A stretch of 64,000 nucleotides of DNA from Ischnura elegans. Its lineage: Eukaryota > Arthropoda > Insecta > Odonata > Coenagrionidae. A program made the position numbers and the translations under genes. The stretch lies in the NCBI RefSeq assembly GCF_921293095.1, contig NC_060246.1, positions 14,898,001 to 14,962,000 on the forward strand, given 5' to 3'. Below the pieces are notes generated by a model. It saw only the letters and a list, made by a program, of their open reading frames with translations, did no database searches and was not told where the DNA came from. Positions 1 to 11,760 of the stretch are shown piece after piece; within the stretch, counting starts at the first letter, position 1, and each line of letters opens with the position of its first letter.

Positions 1-1103
1 CAGTAAACTCTTGAATTGCAGAAAGTAATGTGCGGCAGTTTATTTGCCGCTTATAGGTCATTTACACAAAAACAAGGAATCTTTCTGCACCCGCTTGCTG
101 TCTTTGAGAAATTGCTGTCTTTACAGATTTTTGTTCGTTGTTTACCGAGGAAAAACTTTACGCGCAACATAATGAAGGGTGGATGAATTTTTGATGGACG
201 ATAGTTTAAAAAGACGATGTTTCTAGAAACATTCATTGACATAAGTAAAAATTTATTAGTTGAAATATTTAATGGAATACATCATTGAGCTCACGGTTTG
301 CTATTAATTATAAACGTCGCGTTCAATAAGCCACCCCCACCATATCTCTTCAGGATCATGAGATACGGATGTTATAAAGGCAGTAAATAGTGTAAAATCT
401 GAATATATAATCTAAAATAAATACATTTCCACCACGTTTGAAGGTTATGTAGTTAATCATATTTCTCACTTCAAATTTGAAATTCTTTACACACATTTTG
501 AAGGTAAAGCGCCATTCACGGATTAACCGCCCAAAATATATACGAAACAATTATCAGAAACCATGTACATGACCATCGTTGGCATGTTGCACCTATAAAG
601 TAGAAACAACGTATTTTTCGGAGAAATCACCAAATTCCAAATGACACAGTCAAACTGCAGGCAAATGTAACATTTTCACTGGGTTATGTTGAAAAGATGA
701 TTTTTTTAGGCCAAGTGATCTACCCACGAAGCAGAAACATTTTCCATGCACAAAGACGCAACACGACCCTTAAGGATGCAAAACTTAATTTGTTAGAGTC
801 GATTAAATGGCTTGGAGTTTTCTCAACTCATTGGGATGATTCTCCTAAGCCTGCGATCCGAATAATGGAGAGAAAGAATGTTTTAATCCAGGTATTCTTT
901 GAGGATAAGAAATCACACCATGCAGCCCTTAGCGATAAAGCCCTCCCTTCTCCCGTTCAAAACGTCATCACCTTCATCATCAGTCAGCAATCCTAAGATT
1001 GGTTTGACAACACTCTCCATTCCTCTCTCCTATCCGCTAACATATCCATGGCGACGTATTTCTTCTCTTTTACATCCTTTATAACCTGTCCTACGTAACT
1101 CCC
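1..1103. other. Intergenic DNA, no gene recognised
   Basis: I see no recognisable gene or repeat family. A 99-codon + strand ORF at 697-996 has no motif I know and no clear splice context, so I do not call it. Confidence 0.5.
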
Positions 1104-1691
1104 CTGATAAAAATAAACTCTTCCACTGTGGGGAGGTCTACACTAATGAGGGTAAGGGAATGATAGGACTACTCTTCCTATACCCTTAAGCAACGGTAGA
1201 CGGAGCGTATTTTAGAACATTGGTGGGTAGGCCCTATCCTTCCTGAAGTTTAGGGGAATGGTAGAGGAAGGGTTGGGCCGGCCTCAATGAAGGGTAGAGG
1301 AAGAAGGATAGGACTACTCTTCCTATACCCTTAATAGATGTTGGACGAAGGATAGAGGAATGGTAAGCGAAGGAGTGCCAAGGAAGGGTAGATGAAGTAT
1401 AGGCATGACCTTCTCTTAACCTTAATAGATGTTGGACGAAGGATAGAAGAACGGTAAGCGAATGAGTGCCAAGGAAGGGTAAATGAAGTATAGGCCTACC
1501 CTTCCCTCACCCTTAATGCAGTGTAGATGGATGGTAAACGAAAGAGTTTTCAGGAAGTGTAAACTAAGGTTTGTCCTTCCCCTCCTTGGAGAGTAGGACG
1601 TGGGTTGAACAAGGGTAACTACCCACCATGGTGGCTACTACCCTTCATTTGCCTTTCTTTTACCTACCATGGGGGAGTTTATTTTTATCAG
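1104..1691. mobile_element. MITE-like element with 17-bp inverted ends
   Basis: The left end CTGATAAAAATAAACTC at 1104 is matched in inverted orientation at 1675-1691. The 588-bp interior has no coding potential and consists of purine-rich, tandemly duplicated sequence. No clear target duplication is visible, so the superfamily is undetermined. It is probably a non-autonomous DNA transposon. Confidence 0.6.
1240..1600 (+). repeat. Degenerate ~91-bp tandem repeat inside the MITE
   Basis: The phrase CTTAATAGATGTTGGACG occurs near 1330 and again near 1421, and a diverged version begins near 1512, giving a period of 91 bp. Each unit also carries GGAAGGGTA and GAAGTATAGGC words. About three units are discernible, with shorter echoes on either side. 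Confidence 0.6.
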
Positions 1692-2018
1692 CGTAATTCG
1701 GGGCCGTCACTTGCCCTTCTCTATTCCACCTGTTCTACGATTGCAAAGTTCTAGGATTGATTCAAAAAGTAATTTGCAATAAATTGAATACGGGCACACA
1801 TGTCCACGACCACCCACGCGGGGGATGATACACTCTAGCTGTGGCATGGGAATCGGAGGGTGTGAAAAAGATGCAATACAGATAATAATTATTGTTTTCG
1901 GGGAAAGCCGCGACTCGATTTGGGGGGATACCCCTAAAAATTACAACACAATCACATTTAATTAGATTCTATATTTCCTTAGTCCCAGCTGGTCAGCGGA
2001 GGATTAAGGCCGATGCTG

Positions 2019-2225
2019 CAGTGGTCCGCGGTGTACCCAGGAATTTCGTTCGGGGGGTCCAAAACCAAGGGAAAATTTTTGAAAAACAGGGTACTAAGTA
2101 ATAGGTTTTGAACTAATGTTAACACTTTTCATAACAAAAAAAATTATTTTACGAAGGAAAATAATCGTGTCTTTATATTTCGGGGGGAAAGGGTCTGGAC
2201 CCTCCCCCCCAATACAACGCCACTG
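2019..2225. mobile_element. Degenerate hAT-like MITE, CAGTGG...CCACTG ends
   Basis: It shares a core (TCCAAAACCA, AAAACAGGGTACTAAGTAAT, TGTTAACACTTTTCA) with the longer copy at 17463-17756. It begins CAGTGG and ends CGCCACTG. It is shorter and more diverged than that copy, and no target duplication is evident. Confidence 0.5.
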
Positions 2226-2653
2226 GTTTTGGGGTGGGTTGAAACCTTCCCGTGGCCTCTCGGTGGTATGCAAAATCTATTTCCAACATTGCGTCTGAAT
2301 GATTCTCTGTGATATGCGTATACAAGTGGCTTTTAGATATTCAGCAATTAATTATTTATTAAACATCGTTTTTCAATCTGGTGAAATGAAAAGTGTCATT
2401 AATGAGCCGACCCTACCGGAAATCACGGAGGGCGCTCCTCCCCCTCAACCCGCCACTGCGTTTGGCCCAATCAACTTCATTCCAAAGGACTTGGGGACTG
2501 ATAAGGAGATACAACATCTATATAGTACACCTAAATTCATATAATGAACTAAATAGAGAGATCCAGAGACGAAATTACTAACTCCGGCTCCAGAGTACAA
2601 TACGTACAAGCGATGAATTAGGGAGGCTTTAGTGCGGGAGAGATCTTTGAGGG

Positions 2654-2886
2654 CAGGGGCGCAGCTAGGAATTAAGGCTAGGGGGGATTTTAGGTTCAAT
2701 TTTTTAAGATAAATGGTTCAAAATGGTGAGTTTTATGGCTTTCTGAGGGATAATTTAATTAATGCTTACACTTTTCTATGAGTATATTAATCAAATGAAG
2801 TAAAATGGATTAAACTGTAAAGTTTCCCTGAGCTCTGGAGGGGGTTTTATCCCCCAAACCCCCCCCCCCCCCTCGCTGCACCACTG
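2654..2886. mobile_element. hAT-type MITE, family CAGGGGCGCAGCTAGG, copy 1
   Basis: The ends are CAGGGGCGCAGCTAGG and CGCTGCACCACTG. The flanking octamers TTTGAGGG (2646-2653) and TTTGAGAG (2887-2894) differ at one base, as expected for the 8-bp target duplication of hAT elements. The interior has G-rich and C-rich tracts and no ORF. The same family recurs at 3363-3819 and 25116-25734. Confidence 0.75.
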
Positions 2887-3362
2887 TTTGAGAGAGACTT
2901 CAAATTAAAACGTATGCAGACGCTGCTTTGTGGCGAAGACTATCGTAGAAAGACCATGTGAAATTACAGATTGAATTCTTCACACGCTGAAACCTAAGTT
3001 TTGATAGTGCAACGCACATATTTTCAACATTAAACTAGCGGAAATTATCGTCATTCATCCACTCAACTTAAAGGCGCAACTAGCAGAGAGACAGGGGTCA
3101 TGGGATCCCGCCTCAACCTCCCTCTCCCCCTCCCCCCCCCCGACATTTTTGGGAATAAAGCGCACTCCCTCCAAATGAACCCCCTTCCCCACCGTAATTT
3201 TTCCCCGCTATAAGGCCTTGCTTCAACTATACCAAAGCAATCGATATTAATTAAACAAGTCAAACATTGAGACCGATTGAAACTCTCTAACTTGCCGTTG
3301 TAAGACAGACGCGAAGAGATATCTCTAAGCGTAAGGTTCGATTTGCCGAGAGTGTATGGGAA

Positions 3363-3819
3363 CAGGGGCGCAGCTAGGAATTAAGGTTGGGGGGGGGGGG
3401 GGGGGTTTAGATGCAACTAATACCGGGGTGTGTTGAGGGTATGGTATACCCACCAGGATAATCGGTAGGTGCGAGATTAATAAATTGCGGAATTTTAAAG
3501 ATAAATGGTTCTAAATGGTGAATTTTACGGCTTTCTGAGGGATATTTTATTCATCCGTACACTATTAGTAATACCAATCCCATTACCGTATATGTCTGAA
3601 TATAGTCCCCCCCTTTTTTTCCAAAAATGCCCAAGGTAAAGGGGGGGACTATATTCAAACGCATTTTTTTAACTTTTCCCGAAACTGAAGGCTCAAAATT
3701 AGGGGGGGGACTATATTCAGAGGGGGACCATATTCGGAGAAATACGGTAAGTAAAATGGGTTAAACTTGAAAATTTCTCTGAGCTCTGGGGGGTTTTATC
3801 CCCCCTCGCTGCGCCACTG
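3363..3819. mobile_element. hAT-type MITE, family CAGGGGCGCAGCTAGG, copy 2
   Basis: Same ends as copy 1, with flanking octamers TATGGGAA (3355-3362) and TATGGGAG (3820-3827) that match at 7 of 8 positions. It is longer than copy 1 largely because a 162-bp mariner-type MITE sits inside it at 3586-3747. A long poly-G run follows the left end. Confidence 0.75.
3586..3747. mobile_element. Mariner-type MITE nested in a hAT MITE
   Basis: The ends are CCGTATATGTCTGAATATAG and its inverted match ending CTCCGAATA-type sequence plus TACGG, with TA on both sides (3584-3585, 3748-3749). The interior is nearly palindromic, with repeated blocks of GGGGGACTATATTC. A second copy lies at 11287-11437. A TA target and foldback form fit non-autonomous Tc1/mariner elements. 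Confidence 0.7.
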
Positions 3820-4369
3820 TATGGGAGATAAGGTCTTACGCGTATGTACCCCACCAAATGAACTCCACACAGAAGTGTGCGCTCACTCCAAATGAACTGC
3901 CCGCGATAATTTCGCCCCGGTTTCGCCTCTCACAGTCCCAAACAATTTCACTTTGGCAAGAAACGGGACAAATGGAGCTTGCGATGGATTGAAGAGGCGG
4001 GAGGGTTGACGACTCCCGGCGTCCATTCATGAAAGTGAGAAGGGGAGACTACGGGATACACACAAGGTCAATTCCTGTAGATGTATGCATCACGGCAGTG
4101 ACGTTAAAATAGGAATTCGCCCGCGAAGCCTTCAAGAGGCGATCAAAAACGCTTCATATAATTCACTTTCTCATGCGTCACACATTATTCAATCCTGAAA
4201 TTTAATTTGTCCGTATATCCATTCACAACGCCATGAGTAATCTAAATATAAATCAATATTAAATCACATAAGAGGTTGAAAAATGAACGGAGAAGAGAAA
4301 ATGAACTAGGAAAACGGTGAAGAGGCTGACAGTATAGATTCCCGAAATCAGAGAATTAAAATACAGCCT

Positions 4370-4445
4370 TACTGGGTCTCGAACCCAGAACCTACCGGTT
4401 AGAAATGTATTCTTATATGAATGATCAAACGAGCGATGTAACAGT
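4370..4445 (-). repeat. tRNA-like fragment (box B only)
   Basis: On the - strand there is a good box B, GGGTTCGAGACCC (complement of 4374-4386). The upstream box A is weak and no paired acceptor stem is seen. This is more likely a decayed tRNA-derived SINE head than a functional tRNA gene. Confidence 0.3.
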
Positions 4446-5068
4446 CGACAGATTATCGTGTAATTAATCAGCACCTGAATAAAATTATGAGGCGCTGCAG
4501 ACAATTTTGAATTATCGGACCAACAACACAGGATTAGTTAATTGAAGTAAACTATAACAATTCTGCAAAGTTAATCATACCAGTCCACACAGGAGTAATT
4601 ACTTAAAACTGCGAAATTTCATAAGGAATTAAAATCGCATATTATGTTCTGTATCCATAAAAGAGATTGAAAAGATAACTCGGAAACACACGTAGATTGT
4701 CATTAATAATTAATTAAAAATAGAATGCGCGCGAACAACTAAAACGTCAAGGCAGTAATAAAATCTATTCTGTTGAAGCATATCACTAGAATGAGTGTGC
4801 CATATAAAAATGAAAAGAAAATAGGAATATATACCCGTAACAAATTTTGATGGCCTTTATTAGATATTATCATTCGACCATAACAAAGACCGCCACGGAG
4901 AAGCTTTCGTCATTTTCCGGCGTAAACAGTGCTCCAGTTACGATACATTTAAGGTATGATCTAATTTGAAATGTTTTGACCACATTCACTCTACACTACG
5001 TAGCAAGACCGTAAAATCAAGGAGTGAAAATAAATAGCCAAGTTAAGAGACAAATTAGTATATCTTAC

Positions 5069-5117
5069 CTGATTGCAAAGTTTCACCGGTCCAGGTGTCC
5101 AGAATTCTGCCAGGCAT
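5069..5117 (-). CDS. Possible first coding exon of a gene divergent from GET4
   Basis: On the - strand an ATG at 5117 opens a 16-codon reading frame (MPGRILDTWTGETLQS) that runs into an excellent splice donor, CAG|GTAAGATA, at 5069/5068. It faces away from GET4, with about 690 bp between the two starts, a common arrangement for a shared promoter. I do not recognise the peptide and found no convincing second exon in 1-5060, so it could be chance. If real, the rest of the gene lies to the left, partly or wholly outside the window. Confidence 0.25.
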
Positions 5118-5802
5118 ATTTATCCACTATCGCCTCCTCACATGAATTTGGTTGAATATAATTGCTGAATACTAACTAAATCAGCCCACAAACGCACACA
5201 CGTTAAATTGTCTACTGAACGCTTGATGCACCATCGCACCACCAATACATCACACACTCACGACAGCCACTTTGTGATTAATCAATTAAAACGCACATCC
5301 ATCCATCCTGATGCCATATCCTCTTTCAAGAAGTCTTCTCCTCTCTTCCCACCACTGAGATGAGACCTAAGATCTTTCTCACCACGTTCGTCTGGGAGAC
5401 TGCGAGTGCGCCCTAAGACCGGAGTGCGCGCCCATCGAGAGACTGATGTTGATTGGCGGATATCATCCTCAACCTGCACCCACTTCGAAAATACATGCCA
5501 TTCCCGACGACCACGCAACCGAATAATACGGCAGGATAGAGAACTATTGCTGGATGGCAAACGCTGGGTACTCCTCCTGGCAGTGAATTGACGAACTAAT
5601 AGTAATTGTAACACTTGTAGTATTTTTAATGTTGTTGTTTGCGACTCAATGAATTCTGAGATCGAACTGAGGGTATTACCGAAAATTTTACTATCTTTTA
5701 AGCTTCAGATTTCTTGGTTATGAACCTGCGACAGTTAGTATTGAGTTGTATGTAAATTAGTTGTTTCGCTGACAATAACGAAGTATTGTGCGAATTGTAA
5801 AC
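5118..5802. promoter_or_regulatory. GET4 upstream region, possible bidirectional promoter
   Basis: This gap lies between the GET4 start codon and the possible divergent exon. It has no recognised repeat family and no obvious TATA box. A 110-codon - strand ORF at 5282-5614 is arginine-rich and unlike any family I know, so I treat it as chance. GET4 transcription presumably starts here. Confidence 0.35.
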
Positions 5803-8800
5803 ATGGCAGCCGGCAGATTACAGGGTGTCCAGAGAGTTTTAGGAAAGTTACAAGCATCTGTAAATGCTGGAAATTACTATGAAGCGCATCAGATGTATAG
5901 GACATTATATTTCAGGTAAGCCCAGAAATTGCGTGAATTTCAACTTATGGGTGTCTACATTCATGCACAGATATGCAATATTCAACCATGCTCTTGTTTC
6001 TATTATTTATATCCCTTTAAATTCCAAGATTTTCGATTCACAATATTGTCGCCGCCGATGCATTTGCTAATGGCATTTCTAGTGCGCCCAATTTGTGGCA
6101 ATTAAGGCCCTTCCTATTTTCCTAATGTTGTTCTCTAAAATCTTGATTTCAGATATTGTGCGCAGAAAAAGTACGATGAATTACTAGAACTTTTATACGA
6201 CGGTGCGATGTTGTTTTTTAGGCATGATCAGGTAAGCGTTAAAATAAGTAACATTAAAAGTGTACTTAGAGGCACCTTTAAGTTTACAATCAAAGCAACA
6301 ACTTATTAATAATCTGACAATAAATTGCGTTTTGTTACGTTATTTCGTTGTAGCTAGCTAGTGGGGCTGATGTTTCATTACTCTACGTAGATGTACTCAG
6401 CAAAGCAGAGAAACAGCCTTCCGAAGTTTACATTAACAAATTGTGTGGGTGAGTTAGGCGTGGCTTTACATTTATAGCTGCGTTCGCTTGATAAATATCT
6501 ATGTCCCCTAACAAGTAATAACTTCAAGTCTTTATAAAACTAAACCTGTTAATTATTATGACAATGAGTGCCGAAGTATGACAATTCTAACAGTACCGAT
6601 TACTGCTGTTGCTCTTCTGTCTGTCGCAGAATTAAACATTTTGTTATCGCATTCATTTTATTGTCTACAGGTCTATGCCATACCAACTGGTCATTAACAT
6701 CATGGGAATAATCATTTGCTTTGATGTAATGTGTTATTAACGTCAATGTATTTTTCATTATTGTTTTGTTTGGGCAAAGTATTTTCCTGTTGCGGGCTTT
6801 AAATTACTTCAAAGCATCTTTACTCCGTTCCATTAAGTTCAAGTTAAAGTTCAATTGAATGCCATAATTTCAGGCTCTTTGCTATGATGAAGCCGGACGA
6901 AGTAGCTGAGAGAGATGTATTCTTAGCGTCTGCCCTAAGGTGGTCAGCCTCTTGTCGCTCGTCTGGTAATCAGCATTTTAAAACCGGACATCCTCTCCTG
7001 CATAGAAGCATTGCACAAATATATTGGCAAGGTGAGAAATATGTACCGAAAGGAAAGGTAACGCCACCAGAGAGCACACTACATGTAGACTATAATACAT
7101 GTGCCATATCTAAGTAATGTATGATTTTGGGATCTGCATCACTCTGTAATGCTCTTGCGTTTATTTCACTTTAAATGTTTTTCAAATGGAGAGTTCTTAT
7201 ACATTTTTATCGCGATATAATTCACGGTGTTTATACTACGTATCTATCAAGGAAATAACAGCATTACTCCTCCTTTTTTTCCTATGATTTGGGTCACATT
7301 TTCTTCATAAGTGGAGAGTGCGCGAGTTTTTTTGTATGGAAATCTTTTTTCTCTTCTATTAGTTGTATATTTCCTTCAAATTTTGTGTTATGTTGGTTAT
7401 TTTTTTATTGCAGAAACGAGTGTATTGTTATGTTTGTCAACTTCAGTAGTGCTTAAGATATCTTTTACTTATATTGATGAGTTCTAACTCATCTTCATGG
7501 CAATGGGGGCCATCAGGGGAATTAAAAAAAGCAAAATAATCACATTGTAACGACTCTAATTAGTTGTCTATCTACTATTAATTTTTCAAATGATATCAAA
7601 AATCAAATCTATGAAAATAATGATGTTCTCCAACAATATTTTACTTTTCATGGGTGTGATGTGTGATTTGTTTAGTGAGGTTGGGTTCAAGGGAGTTTTT
7701 TTTCTGCATACATCTCTGGAATTCCGAAACTGAGGATTTGAAAGAATCTGTCATGTCATTAAAACATTTGTAGTTCTCTGACTGGGGCATCCCTCAATAC
7801 GTTATTGTTGTACGATTGCGATTTCAATAATATCTGTACCTGCTGTACATAAATAATATTGTAAATTAAAATTTTCTGTGGGACCACTGGTGTGGCGTGG
7901 TGTCATCCTTTACTGACTATCAAATAGAAAGTAATTTGCTGTTCTGCTTCTACATTAAGAGTCTCTAATTATAATTTTAATTTCTCCTTTTTTCAGAAAA
8001 GAACTACAGCATGGCAAGGTATCACTTCCTTCATTCTACTGATGGACCTGGCTGTGCCAAAATGCTTGTTGAGCTTCACACTCAGCAGGGTTATGCTAGT
8101 GAGATAGATCTTTTCATTGCACAGGCTGTCCTACAGTAAGTAAAAGCTCTGATGCATTTGAAAAAGAATCTCGTTTAAAAAACAGAAGTTTAGTGTAAGA
8201 AAAAGAGTTGTCAGTGACTATGTTATGTTTTATTATTTTGAGGGATGTCTCTTAAGAAGTAGTCCATTGTCTATTTTTTCCAGGAAATCACTTGGCGCCT
8301 ATTGTTGTCAAGTGTCAGTGGCTGTTACAGGGTCTTAACCCTGTTTGGGTGGTCACCTGGTTAAATTTTCTTGATACTAATCCGATATTAACAAATGATA
8401 GTCCTGGCCAGTGGTGGGTCCAGACCTTTCTGGAGCTAGGGAGCGTAAGCCCCCTCCACCCACTTAGGCTATGCAATTAATGCTAGCTGAAATGGTAATT
8501 GCTAATGCTGAAAGTTTTTGCTTCCACTTTCCCATTTATGAGGTTATTTTTCATGTCCTTGCACATGTTCATCATCCACATTTCTCTAGCTTTCCTTGCT
8601 TAGCCATATATGTATATATTTATGTATGTGAGGATCCTAATAACTTTGTTTAGCCTTAATGAGAGTATATATAACATTGAAGATGGCCATGATTGTGTCT
8701 GGCTGAAACTCCCTGACTTCTTTCACAGTATTTCAGGCCATTTGATGCCATAGTAATAAATTTTTTTTGGTGATACTAACATTATTAATTACAGTTGAGT

Positions 8801-10208
8801 ATTGTATTAACCTTGAAACGTATTATGTAGAATTAAATCAAAATTATTTTTTACAAATTTATTGCATTATCTGAATGACATGTTTAGAAAGCAATAGTTA
8901 AATATCATATACCTATATAACTTTGAGTACCATAATGATTAATAATTACCATTTCACTTGTATTGCAAAGTTCAAGTTTTCAAAAACCTTTGTATACTCA
9001 AATTTTCAGGATTTCCAGATGAGTTGTCATCCCTGATGGCCGTTCATGGTTCAGCATTTATGTTTAAATGATTATCTCCCCTACGTCTTCTGCTATTTTC
9101 CCCACCCATGAGTAAATCTGATAAATAAACCCAACCGATAAGATGATTCACCCTCTCTCAAAACTCAGTATGCATTTTGTATTACTCAAAGTTTTTTTGT
9201 AGAAGCTGCCAAGCTTCATCATTCTTTCTGGTACTTTTAGTGAATTATTATTCTTATTATTTTATTATGTAACACTCCCAAATCTAATTTTGCTAGCATC
9301 ATATTATTCCCCTCCCTCAAAATTTCTGCTCTGCCATTCATAAATGACTATGCAGTTTGGTTGCAGGCCAGGCAAAATATATTCTTAAATTCACTTGAAT
9401 CAATCCATGAATCAATTATACTTGTAGTAACATTGGATGTTGATAATTTTTGATGCTCTAGTTTTAATATTATTAGTAAGTACATGGTTATTGATTAAAA
9501 AACAAACTTTGCATAAATTGTTGTCATGTGCTTGAAATGACTCACTTGTTTTTTTTTTTATCCTCTCACTGCAGGTATCTCTGCCTCAGAAACAAATCAA
9601 CGGCCAATGAAGCTTTTAAGAGCTACACATCTCAGCACCCAAACATAAAAAGGGGACCACCATATTTATTGCCACTTCTAAACTTCATTTGGTTTTTGCT
9701 GCAAGCTGTGGAGAGGTGAGTTCTGTGTTGGAGGTTTATTAACTCCTGGTAATAATTTTTAAAAATTACTTTAGATTAAATGAAGCTCTTGTATATGCTG
9801 GTTTAGACACAAAGTTTTAAAATATAGTACATTTTTGTTTTAGTGGAAAACTTGCAGTATTTAAGGTTCTTTGTGAAGAATATCAACTAAGCATAAAAAG
9901 GGATCCATCCTATAGAGACTACTTGGACAAGATTGGCCAGATATTTTTTGGAGCCGTGCCTCCTCAAAAGCCACAAGGACTCTTCAGTAAGTTACTTTTT
10001 TTGTTCCTACTTTGAGTTCAATAATTAGTATTTATGACCAATTTTTTGATCCACGTACTTTTAAATCACTTGCTGTGATTGTTTTTTCCTCTCAGGCAAT
10101 TTCCTGGGTTCTATAATGAGTGCTATGGAAAATTCAGATTCGGAGGAAGACAGAGGGCCTTCGACGTCAGGTAGTCAAAAAAGAATGGAAACTGATGAAT
10201 TGGATTGA
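5803..10208 (+). CDS. GET4: GET4 (TRC35), Golgi-to-ER traffic protein 4
   Basis: Cytosolic alpha-solenoid protein of the TRC/GET pathway. With UBL4A (Get5) and, in animals, BAG6, it passes newly made tail-anchored membrane proteins to the TRC40/Get3 ATPase for insertion into the ER. Eight exons join in one frame: 5803-5915, 6153-6231, 6354-6448, 6874-7031, 7997-8135, 9575-9715, 9844-9986 and 10096-10208. All introns are GT-AG. They encode 326 residues plus TGA, close to the usual ~327. The start [16 protein letters not shown], the helical repeats ([32 protein letters not shown]) and the acidic, Ser-rich C-terminus ([14 protein letters not shown]) fit metazoan GET4. No disabling change is seen. 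The first and last exons are the same length (113 bp) by chance. Confidence 0.95.
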
Positions 10209-10589
10209 TGTGCATGTGTCAACATTCTGTTATGAAATTTGAAAGTGTGTGCAGAAATTTCTAGGGTTTGGATTGTCTTGATCAGAAATCTCCCTGTGGT
10301 TGTGTGCAAATGGTTTTATGGGACTATCCATTGTATAGGTTCATTTTCAAATTGGGATACGATGATACGAAGATGCCAGTGATGTGCAGTGCTACCCCAT
10401 CTTGATTGAGTCCATTAGGTTATGAGAAAATGAACGTGAAGTGATAGGTAAACTTTGTGTGGAGATGCATTGAGTGAATGGAAATAACAAATAAGCCCAT
10501 CATTTTGGTATTTTGGGATATTGTACTATCCTTTCTATCAATTATTTGATGTGTGGGTATGTACATACAATGTATAGATATAACTATTT

Positions 10590-10595
10590 AATAAA
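10590..10595 (+). promoter_or_regulatory. GET4 polyadenylation signal AATAAA
   Basis: A canonical AATAAA lies 382 bp after the GET4 stop codon in AT-rich 3' UTR sequence (10209 to about 10615). It is the first canonical signal downstream of the stop. Confidence 0.6.
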
Positions 10596-10619
10596 ATAGA
10601 TCGAAGTGTTGTCCTGTTA

Positions 10620-11760
10620 TATCTGACTCAGGATTTAAGAAAGTTTGTCATTACCTTCTGTTGTGGATATTGAGAAAATAATAGGTATCACTAGAAGTAT
10701 TCAAAACTTTTTGAAGCAAGTAGAAATTTGTTTTACAAATCAATGTTCCTTAATAATTTTTCTTCATTTTTGAATTGTCTAGCGGTTGTCAGTAGATACC
10801 ATCCAGTTGAACTGGATGTCTAATTAATCAAGGCACCCAATTTTCACGAACTGCTATAACTACGACAGTTGTGATGGTGGAGCGACATTTACTCGGTTTT
10901 GCAAAATCCTTGATTAGGTGATGTGTTGACGAGATCCCGAGAAAAACCATGAAATTCATCATCGTCATAAGTCAACAATCCTGAGGCACATTTCACTTGC
11001 ATGCGGACGGTCTGCGCTACGCGTGCGGGTATGTTTCCATTGGCGTTAATGGAAGCTTACACATGAGTGCGCACGAGGAGGAGCCACCTGCGTGGCCCCT
11101 CCGTGGATCATCCGTGAGCGCACGGGCCACTGGCAATGAGACAGGTATGTGCTTACACATGAACGTGGATTGCTGATGTGGACCAAGTAGATTTGTCAGT
11201 AGAATTGAGCAAGCTTGGAGATAACAGTGTGTGTCTTTTTGCTATTGATAGTGAAATCGACACTGAGAAAATAATTGAAAAAATTACCATATATCTCCGA
11301 ATATAGTCCCCCCCCCTAATTTTGAGGCTACAGTTTTGGGAAAAGTTAAAAAAATGCGTTTGAATATAGTCCATCCCTAATACTTTAACTTGGGCATTTT
11401 TGGAAAAAAAGGGGGGACTATATTCAGACATATACAGTATATCCATTAGCGCATAGTTCGGTAAATATTGTAAATATGATTACTTGAGCAGCTTTGAATT
11501 TTCTTCATGCCACAATAGGGTGCACCCAAAACCTCCTTTGACGGGCACCTTTCTCCCATTTTTTCTAACCTGTCCAAAAGCAATTGCTTAAATTGCATTT
11601 GGTAATGTGACGTTCTTCTACCTTGACAAGCTACACACAGCTGACATTGTGCTGGATGCAGACGGATTTCGTCGTGCCTATGTGAACAACAACGACCGCG
11701 GGTGTAGCGAGGACTGTACACGTCCACGCTAAATGTAAAACGGGCCTAAGGTTGGTTTGA
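10620..11760. repeat. GC/CpG-rich repeat debris downstream of GET4
   Basis: AT-rich DNA gives way at about 10980-11150 and 11640-11745 to CpG-rich sequence of transposon type (for example ACACATGAGTGCGCACGAG and TGTAAAACGGGCCTAAG). Clear element ends were not resolved. A mariner-type MITE sits in the middle at 11287-11437. No gene is recognised. Confidence 0.4.
11287..11437. mobile_element. Mariner-type MITE, second copy
   Basis: A 151-bp relative of 3586-3747. It has TA at both sides (11285-11286, 11438-11439), ends CCATATATCTCCGAATATAG and CAGACATATACAG, and internal GGGGGGACTATATTC blocks in inverted orientation. Confidence 0.7.

Noticed and set aside
5282-5614. 110-codon - strand ORF just upstream of GET4
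   Set aside because: No recognisable motif, composition-driven Arg/Ser richness and no supporting splice pattern; it overlaps the likely GET4 promoter.
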